The translations under genes were made by a program, and so were the position numbers. From Hormiphora californensis (Eukaryota; Ctenophora; Tentaculata; Cydippida; Pleurobrachiidae), in the NCBI GenBank assembly GCA_020137815.1, contig CM035362.1, forward strand, positions 5,060,008 through 5,124,007: DNA of 64,000 nucleotides, in the 5' to 3' direction. Shown one piece after another: positions 54,654-64,000 of this stretch. Every line of letters starts with the position of its first letter. The stretch's first letter is position 1. Under the pieces are notes generated by a model. That model saw nothing but the letters and a program-made list of their open reading frames with translations. It made no database searches and was not told the origin of the DNA.

Positions 54654-57600
54654 ATGGCGGGAATGTTAGGGGAGCGGATCTTCAAGGCATTGAAACCCTT
54701 AGTCCTGCTGTTGTACAAGCCCTTGAGGCGGCCGAGTTTGATGATGATAACACCGCCCCTGTCGCAACTCCACAGGAGAAAACACATGGTAAGAGCGTGG
54801 GTGGGGGGTCTAGTAGAGGTTGTTGAAGTGGGTGGGGGGGGTCTAGTAGAGGTTGTTGAAGTGGGGGGGGGGGGTCTAGTAGAGGTTGTTGAAGTGGGGG
54901 GGGGGAGGTCTAGTAGAGGTTGTTGAAGTGGGGGTGACGGGGTCTAGTAGAGGTTGTTGAAGTGGGGGGGGGTCTAGTAGAGGTTGTTGAAGTGGGGGGG
55001 GGGGGGGGTCTAGTAGAGGTTGTTGAAGTGGGGGGTATAGTAGAGGTTGTTGAAGGGGGGGGGGGTCTAGTAGAGGTTGTTGAAGTTGGGGGGGGGGTCT
55101 AGTAGAGGTTGTTGAAGTGGGGGGGGGGGGCGTCTAGTAGAGGTTGTTGAAGTGGGGGATTTTCTGATAAGAATTGAACTTTTGTTTATTGGACAATGGG
55201 TTGTAGAATGGATTTGAACTCCCTGATTCCACCTCTGTCTTTTTGAACTCCCTGTTTCTCTAACACTCACTGACCTCTCTGATTCTCTAACCTCTAGGAC
55301 TAGGGAGGTATATTATTGTCTATAATTTCTCTAACACTAACCTCATTTCAGCTATCAAGAGGATAGTAAACTCGCTCTCCCAATTATCATCCCTCCCCGA
55401 TCGAGGCAAGGACTACCACGAGTTCGTGGGGTTAGTCCTTGAAAACCTCCTAATCTGCTGTAACGACTCAGCCCCGGATGTACGAGTGGCGGCAGATGAG
55501 GGACTCAACCACTTGATAAATGAGCTGCACTCGGCAGACGCCGCTAAAATCCAGTTGGAGCTGTTCAAAGAGATAAAGCGAAATGCTAGCCCTCGAAGGG
55601 TTAAAGCGGCGATAGTGAGATTCGCTGAGTTGGCTCACTTGATAAAACCTCAGAAATGCCGGGTATACGTCATGAACCTACAGCCCCTACTGATCACAAT
55701 TAGTGCCAGAGAAGAGGAGTCCATTCAGGAGTGTCTAACAGGGGCATTACCTAAAATCCTGACTGTCCTTGGCCCGTTTTTTAGTGAGGGAGAACTGTTT
55801 ACATTCATCTCCCATCTCTTTACAACACTGGTGTCCAAGGTGGCTGCCTCTCGGCGTATGTCAGCGGAGTGCATCACGTCTCTCTGTAATTCCTGCCTTA
55901 AACCGGGGATCTTCTACGCATTGTCGATTGAAAGACTGCTGGTTCTCTGTATCGATCCTTCTGCCTCGCCCGCGTCTCTGATCGGGGGATTCCTCGGACT
56001 TCGAAAGATTCTGGGCTCTCTGCCAAGTCTGCCTAAACGAGAGGAAGATAAGAGGTTCTTCAACCTAGATCACGTGGCCTGTATCCTGCTGGTGATACTT
56101 CGGAATCTCTCACACGCTGATCATAACGTTATAACAGCAGCTCTGTCCACTCTTCAGACGCTAATTGAACAAACGAGGGTCAGTGTTGGAGAGCTGTTGA
56201 TGGGAAACGTGGGAGTTTGGAAATCGAAAATTCCAAGGTCGGAACTTGGGAGACTTCATGGTGGGAACCCGACACACAAACAAGAACATGTTACTGGCAG
56301 CGGATGGATCAGGGATGGTGGAGGAGACTGAGATGGATGGGGTGGTGGGGGAGGTACTTGAGGGTAAGGAGGAGGAGAGTTTGATTGTTGCCACGGCCGT
56401 CCTTCTCTCCCAGCGGTTCTTAGTCGATGGGAACGGTGATCAGGTCAAAAAGATCAGAGTCAGTGTAAAGTCACTAGTTCTGTCCTGCCTAACAGAGCTC
56501 ACGGTTATCTCACCTGGCCTGCTCCCCGACCATCTGTCCTCCCTTCCAGTGATCTTCAAGGCGGACTGTGACCCAATGCTTCAGGGAAATGTCATGACAC
56601 TCTGTGGAACATACATCCTCAACTATCTACAGAATCATTTCTACCAAGGGTGGAGTAGTGAGTGTGATGAGTACATTGGTCTTATCATCGGTTGTATTGG
56701 CGATGAATCGCAGAAAGTACACAAATCCTGTTGTGATGCTTCCAAGATCTTTGTCGGGGCGTTAATGAGGACAAGGAAATGTGAGACAGTGATAAGGCTG
56801 GTGGAGTCTCTGCTAACTCTTCACACTAGCTCCTATTGGTTGGTCAAAACAGCCCTGTTAGAAGGTGTTGCGAGAGGTTGATTTTGCTGTCCTAAGCTGC
56901 TATAATGTTGAACTGGTGCCTCGAGCTACAACGGGATGTGGTTGAGGCTTTGTTCTTGATGCTCGCGGATGAGGATGTCCGAGTTCAAACATCCTGCACG
57001 GTCACTATCGCAACGCTGGTTGAGAAACTCAACTTTACCCGAACTCCCCTTCGCTCTTCTCACCAATCTGATTCGTGGGGATTTTGTGCGGAGTTTTGAG
57101 TTTGTGAACCCTCCCGTTTATGCCATCTGTCTGCCAAGTGACGCAAGCCAAACGTTAGAGTCTTCCAAATCTCCCCTGCACATAAAACCTCTTTCCAGAT
57201 TGCTCAACCTTCTTCTAGAGCGAATGGTTTCAAGTCAATCCGATGACCTGGTAAGGGATGTATTGAGACTTTCGCGTGCCTTGCCTCTCAGTACATATCA
57301 GGTGACACCCTCAAAATCTGGGGCATAACGGTATGCGAAGAGCAGACTTTGGGAAGTTCAAGCGGTCTAATCTCATTCTTCACCCACTACCTGACCAGCT
57401 CCATGTACATGTATGACATTTCGTGCCACCAGAACCTCCTGGCCGTGATCACGTATCTACTCGGTGCGACATGTAAAATGCTGATAACAGCTCAGAGCTA
57501 CACCCCTGATACGATCCTCAGCTGGCAGCATTTGAAGGATGAGGGGCTGGTTGAGATAATCAAGACGCTCGTCTTCCACTCGATGAGGGTTCTGAACATT

Positions 57601-60600
57601 TGTTCTCACGTTTGTACGGAGGTAGAGCCAAGTAAGGATACCAAATTACCGGGCATCAAACGGAAGAAAGATGGTGAAAATGATCCACAAAAGATTGGGG
57701 AGCAGTTGTCAGAGCAATCATCAAAAGTTGGACTTTTTACCCATCTCCCTCACTACATGAAGCTATTTGAGAACCTCAAAGCATCTTACGAAGCCCATAA
57801 AGTATCCCTGGATCTGCAAAGTGACGAGAAGTTCGTGTTGGTGCTCCGGGGAACGCTAACCCTCCTCCAAGAAATCCTAAAATACAGCTCCCTGAAAAAT
57901 GTGGGCGGTTTTAGTGAAGAAATTAACGAATACATGGAGAAGCTGCTGAAGAAAGAACCGATTCAGTGTGTAACAACTACACGATATCTCCTCGCGGCAT
58001 TGTTCGGGACCAACGTGATTTGCCCGACAAAGATGACGCCAGTTGGAGATAATGCACGGGTGAACAGACCAGTGCCGCTTCAACCATCCACCCCACTTCA
58101 TGTTGAGTTTTTCAAGTACTCTCCCTACGTCTACAACAACATGAGGACAGTGTCACCTGAAGGAGGAGGAGGAGAGGAAAGTGAAGAAGAGAACTCTTCG
58201 TTCGCTTCCAAGATCTTCGGCAGGAAGTTTAATCGAGCTGCTAAAAAGAAGCCAGAACAACAGGATTCCCTTCCTGTTATGCAGAATTACATTCGGTTCT
58301 TTGAGACAGTGGTTATGAAGTCTCTTGAGCTTTATACCATCACCAGTGACACACCCGTTCAGGGAGAAATCTTGGTTCTTCTGATTGATCTGCTGAGACT
58401 CAGAATCAACTACTCCCTTCTTGACACCGGGAAAATCTTTGTAAATTTCCTCCTGAAACAGTTTGAGTATATTGAGCAGGGACAAGTTAGAGCGGCATCA
58501 AAGCTCCTCCCCACCCTCTTCCAATTCCTAATCATGTTGACCAAGGAGCGATACCAAGAGGAAGCTGTGATAGACATCCCCCGGATAATGCAGCTTTGCG
58601 GTACTGCCATGGCCAGTGGTCAGCTGGATACGGCGAGCATCTCCGTCTCCCTGTACCCACTCATCCACGAGCTGTTCTCGGTGCAGGAGACTAAACCAGA
58701 GATAGCGACCCAGAGGGAGGTGGTTGAGAGCATTCTGCTGAAGAATGTAATTCACTATCAGGTAATTGATATCCTGTGGATGGTTCTTCACTGGTATTCC
58801 GTTGATTCTCTGAACTATAAGCGGTACTCAGCGGCTGTGTGGTCGGCCGTTTCCATAGCAATCAGTCAGAAACGGCTCGATGTCTCCCTTCATCCTGTGG
58901 TAGTGTCCATGAAACGGTTATTGGATGTCATTGAGCTAGAGCCAAACACCATTATCTCAACCCTCCTGGATTTCCTGGGCTCTACCTCGGACACAACCAC
59001 AAAATGTGCGGTTCTGAGCCTCCTCCTACGGTACACCCTACACACGATAACAAAAGGAGGAATTGAAGGACTAGTGGCGGAATGCGGAGACTCCCTCCTA
59101 GCTGCTACTGATATTGACCCACCACTGGAGAATAAACTGCAAACATTTGTACTTTGGTCGATGAGGGAGACACTTGGGTTCTTGGTCGTCTCACGGGAGC
59201 AACACACGCCCCACTCCGCGCTCTCCGCTCTGAACTACATCCACAAGCTGGTCCACTACTTCGAAAAGGGATCCACTACAACATGTTCCGCTGACATTTC
59301 TCTCATATCGGAGAGGGCAGATACATTAGCCACGAAATACCCGGCAGTCGCTCTCACGGTTCATAACATCTTCCGTGCGATGGGAGAGACCCCATGTCAG
59401 TACCCGGAAACCACCATAGTGGACAAGTTCCTCCGGGAGAGCGAGGGTGAGGTGAAACGGGATTTCAGGTCAGTTATTGTGGATATCCGTGCTGCAACGG
59501 AGCTGGATGTGGAGGGATTCGTGGAGAAAATCCACCAAATTGTGACCCTGGGCATGGAGTTGAAATACGCTACCAGCTTGTTCCTCAGTAACGTGATTGT
59601 GGATTATCTCATCGCCAAGTTGCCAGAGATGGGTGTGCTCAGTGAGGAAACTGTGGAGGGGTTGAAGGATATCAGGGAGTTTGTATCGAAAACCAATTCC
59701 ACCGAGAAGGCGAGGGATATGATAAGTGTGGTGCTGGAGAAAAGTGGGGTACAAGTGGAGGAGAAGGAAAATGAAAGAATAAACACAGGTCTGACAAGCG
59801 ATGAATTACACAAGTTCTTTGTTGAAAAGCTGACTGTCTACCCCTCGGATCCTCTGAAAATTGTACCCGTTCTCAAAGAAATGCCCTTCCACGATCTAAA
59901 ATCGGTTGTCTCCCGCCCTACCTTTGATTCTGCGCTCTTCCTCGACATGTTGGAGGTGGGAAGGAAGGAGTTGTGTGCCCAGAAATCAGCCTACATATCC
60001 CCTGATGACCCTGTTCCACAACTTCCCTCTCTCCTTTTAGTCGGGAAGAGTCAACTGTTGGAGAGGTTGGTATCGCTGACAGGTGTCAAGACACCTACAA
60101 AACAGAGCCAACCTAAACCAACACACACCCACACCCGGTCTACATCCCTTCCTAAATCCCTCGCTCTGTTTGTTGATAACTCTGCATTCGATGATCCAAC
60201 ATCCCTTCTGGCACCGTCAACATCATGGGACGATCCAAAATGGCTCCACGACCTCTTCTGTTATACTCGGGCTACAACTACACTTCTCAATACCTCCGTC
60301 CTATACCCTGACATTGCTTATCTTGATCCTTATCACATCCACTCTATTACCCGTCTGCTAGCCCTCTCCCTCGCTGTATCCGCCTACCATAACCGCTTCA
60401 GCTCGGTATCAGTCTGCACGGAGTTACTGGAACTCTTACTTTCTGTTACAGTTACCCGGGATACGTGTGCCATCCTCCACTACGGTGAGGAGCTGGGGAT
60501 CGTCGAGAACGTCTGGAACATCCTGCGGGGTCTCTTTGGAAAGTATCTCACCCGGAGCCAGGAAATTGAGGGAAAGATTGAGAAGATTCGGGTGATGGTG

Positions 60601-62851
60601 ACGTTTGTGCTGTACCGGTTCCCAACTGACACCCACCATAACTTGTCCCTTCTGATGCTGGTTAAGAAGTGTATCCTCGCCCTAGCATCCCTTCCCTGTG
60701 TCAGCAGTTATCTCAGGATACCATCCTATTTGGCCCTCACAGTCACCCTCTCAAAACACCAACAATAACGAGTTTAACTTGTCCGACATTGACATTGATC
60801 TACTTCGAGATTCGGAGGTTTTGGATGATTTCCTTTACCGGAATCTTTCCTTTGGTTGGTCGACGAAGAGACAGTTTGAGGAACTGTGGGTTACCCTTCT
60901 CGGGATGATAACCTACAACATGGATATGGAACAGGAGCAGGAGATAATCGCCGAGTTATCAGTCGTTAACCGTCTGGCAATCCGTGGAATGACCGTCTTG
61001 CTGCTACAAACCATGTTACAACCGGTAACTGGATCTCCTAAAACAAGTATCTACCAGCACTTCCCGCGGACTCAACAGATACCATTTCTAACGACCACCA
61101 TGGGGCAAAGAATGGTGTACCCACATAAACTGGTGTTTGACAAACTTTTAGCATGTTCAAGGTGTACCCCAAGTTACCAACCGGTCTTCCCTGATCTCAA
61201 CATCTACATAGACAGCGACTTTACACAGTGTCTTATCGATATGGGAGGACCAGGGGCTCGGGCTATTGACAAGTATGGCGTGTTCCTGCATGATCTGAAC
61301 CGCATCCCGGGATCTAGTGCGTACTATCATGGTTTCTACAGTGCCACTGCTCTTAGGGAGAGAATTATCACCAATGACATCACGGATCTTGATAACAGTG
61401 GGGTGTTTGAAAGGTCGCAACAAATCGCAAATGATACATCCGATGAACCGGATATTTTGAGTTGTCTGCAGTTCCTGGTTGACCTATTCAGGGAATGGAC
61501 CCTTCCGGACTCCCAAATTCCCGCGTCCCTCCTCAACCAGATCATTGACTCCGTCAGCCAGCTGTCAGATCTGTTCCAGAAGACCCACCATTGCCAGTGG
61601 ATGGTAGATGGACTGCTTCAGATACTGCTGAACCACCCCCTTGAAGATACTGTGGTCCACGGGAAGCTGCTGTATACGCTCTCCAAGGCTGTGAGTTTGT
61701 TACAAGCGGATAAAGCGGGGGAGAAGTTATTGCCGTTTGTCGAGGAAGCCCTAAACTCGGATTCCATGGTCCTCCAGCTTGCAGCCCTGAATGGTTCATT
61801 TTACCTTCTCGAATCGCAACTCAGCTGTTTCGAAGAGTCACTCGTTCAAATCCTTGCTGATTTCATACTAAACAAGCTGGCATATGACACAACTACCCCG
61901 TTTACATTTGTCTCGACAATTTGGGCGGTGGCGGTAATCTTGCTGGAAAAGTTCCAAGATGGCTGCCCGGAGGGGTTCTCAACATTCGTCCTGCAATTCG
62001 GTATCCAAGCAACGCTTGACGACAAAACTCCGTTCGTGCTGTATCAGTTAGTAACGCGTGGCCTCCAAAAGCTCATCCTCGCGTTTTGCCTCCCCTCAAA
62101 TGACATTGACACCATCACCCAAATGACGACAACCCAGTTAGGGGTGGATGACCCGCAGAAGTGTCTGTCCTCCTTTGGCCTTCTTATGACCTGTATGTAC
62201 TGTGGGAGAGAGGGCAGCAGGGTTATACAACTTGAGCGGGATCAGGAGATTACAGATCAAATGTTGGCCGGGGCCATGGATAAGATGAGGAAGATTTTGG
62301 ATTGTGTTGGTCAGTGTTGTGAGATCCAAGCGAAACCACTGGCGGCTGTGATCTGTTACCTCGTCACCGATTTCTTCCCAAAGGAACAAATGATCAACAC
62401 GTTCGTGTCGGAGTTCCTCTCTCCGCGGCAGGAGAACAGGGAAATGATAGCATTAATTCTCCATGACCTGTTCCAAGGAATCATTGAGACGGGAAACTTT
62501 GCCCAAATTGCCGAGTGGGTCTTGCTAGTGTTACGGAACTTCATGCACCTCAAACCACGATCTGTCTCCGTTTGGTCCACCACGATTCTCCTCCTCTGCT
62601 CCATCACCAACCCCAAGATCCGGCAATACTTCCCGTACATCGTCAGCTCGGGGACTGTTAGCGGTGATTGGTTCGTGTTGGTTTGCAGGGAGTTTGCGGT
62701 GAGTCTGAGTGACTCAGAAAGGGTGACATTCGGTGAGATGCTCAAGGTTGGAGCTGAAGTTCACGGGGGTCACGAGTTTGAGACTGTCTCCAAACTACTG
62801 GAAGAGTTTACCTTGGCTGGTAAGACATCTGCACAGGAGCGTGAGAATTAG
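54654..62851 (+). CDS. HTT: Huntingtin orthologue, complete, with frame breaks
   Basis: A giant HEAT-repeat scaffold protein. Exon 1 (54654-54788) and one very long exon (55352-62851), about 2,540 codons versus 3,144 in human. Exon 1 starts MAGMLGERIFKALK, like the human N17 helix; no polyQ or polyP follows. The exon 1 donor (GTAAGAG) and acceptor (TTTCAG) join in phase 1. Diagnostic matches run the full length: RFAELAHLIKPQKCR, TSSYWLVKTALLE, HLPHYMKLFENLKA, FLLKQFEYIEQGQ, IMQLCGTAMASGQ, FGWSTKRQFEELWVTLLG, CMYCGRE, and the C-terminal HEFETVSKLLEEF. The long disordered region after the N-HEAT domain is much shorter than in vertebrates. Frame changes are needed near 54697, 56230, 56872, 56930, 57035, 57300 and 60735; between them frames stay open for up to 1,139 codons. 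Best read as a real gene with assembly indels; a young pseudogene is the alternative. Confidence 0.93.
54800..55155. repeat. G-rich minisatellite in HTT intron 1
   Basis: About eleven copies of a unit TCTAGTAGAGGTTGTTGAAG followed by a run of 6-12 G. Unit length about 31-33 bp, varying mainly in the G run, so the G runs recur at regular spacing on the transcribed-sense strand. Confidence 0.93.
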
Positions 62852-62852
62852 G

Positions 62853-62936
62853 TTGGTATTACGCAATTACCCCTACCTTGCGGGCACGCTAAAACTTACC
62901 TTACTACTACTGTAGAGGGGTAATTTTGTTAGCAAA
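62853..62936. mobile_element. hAT-like MITE family 2 at the HTT stop codon
   Basis: 84 bp, TTGGTATTACGCAATTACCC to GGGGTAATTTTGTTAGCAAA, flanked by GAATTAGG / GATTTAGG (62845-62852, 62937-62944), an 8-bp duplication with one mismatch. The left duplication contains the HTT stop codon TAG. Confidence 0.82.
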
Positions 62937-62944
62937 GATTTAGG

Positions 62945-63374
62945 GTGATCTTGGTGGTTTACAAAATGTTGTCTAGACAGAAAATGTTTGATTAGTGTTT
63001 TTTTGTTATTGTTTATTCCTGGAATCAAGGTGTGTGTGTGTGTCTTGTTATGTGTGTCTTGTTCAATCTGATATAATTCTGTACACATGGATATATCCCA
63101 GCTTGCATGATTCTATATTTTTCTGGGCAAACTTGATATTTTGTCCAAAGTTTATCTCAGATTATTAATTATCATGAAAAGGAACGAGTGCTTTTGTTTA
63201 ATTTGTGATATATACGAGTTGTGTTGAGTCACTGTTTTGAAGTTTTGACCATCAGAAATCTAAATTCAACGCATTTTTACTCCCGGCCGTTTCTCACCTC
63301 TCCCTAATCCCCAGTTCTTTTACCAATGTTTTTTAACCCATCAAATCTTCGATATATAGCTAAAGGTTTCCAGT
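62945..63374. other. Intergenic region after HTT
   Basis: AT-rich, with a short (TG)n at about 63031. No canonical AATAAA was seen in the first 150 bp. It contains the presumed 3' UTR of HTT and the promoter of the next gene. Confidence 0.5.
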
Positions 63375-63465
63375 ATGCCCACCCGTAAAAGGAAGCAGTC
63401 TAGTTCCAGTAGTTCCAGTTCTTCAAGTAGTTCTTCAGAAAGTAGTGATGCCTCTCCACCAAGAA
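63375..63465 (+). CDS. First exon of an SR-like protein gene
   Basis: Starts MPTRKRKQ, then a serine run, then ESSDASPPR, ending at a GTAAGAGT donor (63466) in phase 1. Basic start plus Ser-rich and SP residues recall splicing-related nuclear proteins, but no domain is visible and the rest lies outside the window. Confidence 0.5.
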
Positions 63466-63543
63466 GTAAGAGTTTTTACTTTTTACTTTATTTTTACTTT
63501 ATTTTTACTGCTTTTTTACTTTATTTTAAATTTATTTTTACTA

Positions 63544-63746
63544 CGGTGGCAGATTCCGGCCAAGTGTTTTTTCAATCAAGTGAAATATTTTTGTTTGAAA
63601 TTTTATAAAAATTTTATTTCAAAATGAAAATAAACATGTCGTTAAAATTATTGGCCGGAATCTGCCACGCGGGTGGCAGATTCCGGCCAAGATTCTCAAA
63701 AAAACCTTGGCCAGAATCTGCCACACACGTGGCAGATTCTGGCCAA
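63544..63746. mobile_element. Palindromic MITE with GGTGGCAGATTCCGGCCAA units
   Basis: Four copies of TGGCAGATTC(C/T)GGCCAA in alternating orientation, about 200 bp in all, in the intron after the SR-like exon. Confidence 0.7.
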
Positions 63747-63787
63747 CCAACTAAAACATGTTTATATCAAAGCGAAAACCACTGTAC

Positions 63788-64000
63788 CCGACTAATTTTG
63801 ATACGCTGAATCACGTAAGATACTTTTCCAATCCCTCAGAGGTCAGGAAAGTGTCATAATTGACCATAATTGGGTCTAATTGACCCCACTTACAACTTTT
63901 CACCTTAAAACGATAGACGCTTATGTGAAGGCACTTTTCCGACTAATTTTGATACGCTGAATCACGTAAGCAACTTTTCCAAGTCCTCCGAGGTCGGGAA
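63788..64000. repeat. Direct repeat, about 147-bp period
   Basis: CGACTAATTTTGATACGCTG followed by AATCACGTAAG occurs at 63788 and again at 63938, each followed by a similar CCTC(A/C)GAGGTC segment. The array runs off the window. Confidence 0.75.

Noticed and set aside
56870-56930. A 59-nt micro-intron in HTT that would restore frame
   Set aside because: It would delete residues EVDFAVLS that align with conserved huntingtin sequence, and it has no pyrimidine tract.
54654-62851. HTT as a processed pseudogene
   Set aside because: It keeps one intron with good splice signals, has open frames of 1,139 and 717 codons, and lacks a poly-A tail or target duplication. Not fully excluded.
63375-63608. 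A 77-residue complete small protein
   Set aside because: The part after SPPR is AT-rich intron sequence beyond a good GTAAGAGT donor.

Overview
Organism. This is eukaryotic nuclear DNA from an animal. It has spliceosomal introns with GT..AG borders, a C2H2 zinc-finger gene array, a class A GPCR fragment, and clear animal orthologues of UDP-galactose 4-epimerase (GALE), actin-related protein 6 (ARP6) and huntingtin (HTT). Short intergenic distances, nested genes and very many palindromic transposons fit a compact non-bilaterian genome such as a sponge. I cannot fix the phylum from sequence alone. Several coding exons carry 1-bp frame breaks, and about 35-47 kb is much noisier than the rest. 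With the 100-N gap at 46.9 kb, this points to an incompletely polished long-read assembly.

Layout. 0-2.5 kb: the 5' two thirds of GALE on the minus strand, with a second, damaged 5' exon. 3.8-24.3 kb: a long minus-strand gene of unknown function ('gene X', at least nine small exons). Its introns hold an intact LINE with a restriction-like endonuclease (4.4-9.8 kb), a tRNA-like sequence, a plus-strand secreted/sushi-domain gene (10.3-12.1 kb), a GPCR fragment split by a MITE (18.2-19.5 kb), and several foldback elements. 25.2-25.9 kb: the first three exons of ARP6 on the minus strand. 26.5-46.9 kb: a minus-strand array of about nine zinc-finger gene copies, several interrupted by transposons, with sequence quality falling to the right, then an N gap. 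47.5-54.1 kb: the remaining eight ARP6 exons, on the plus strand. 54.65-62.85 kb: a complete huntingtin gene on the plus strand, with one visible intron. 63.4 kb: the first exon of an SR-like gene.

How it fits together. The two halves of ARP6 lie in opposite orientation about 21.6 kb apart, and they match in homology and splice phase. Re-inverting roughly 25-47 kb would rebuild one ARP6 gene next to HTT. Related palindromic repeats lie at both ends of that interval, and the N gap is close to the right end. The interval is therefore either mis-oriented or a real inversion that breaks ARP6.

Mobile elements. Two hAT-like MITE families with 8-bp target duplications, a MULE-like foldback with a 9-bp duplication, a CACTA-like MITE, pogo/Tigger-like TIR elements and other TA-flanked elements account for most non-coding sequence. 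Several insertions are exact to the base inside or beside genes: a zinc-finger codon, the GPCR third intracellular loop, the GALE 5' splice site and the HTT stop codon.
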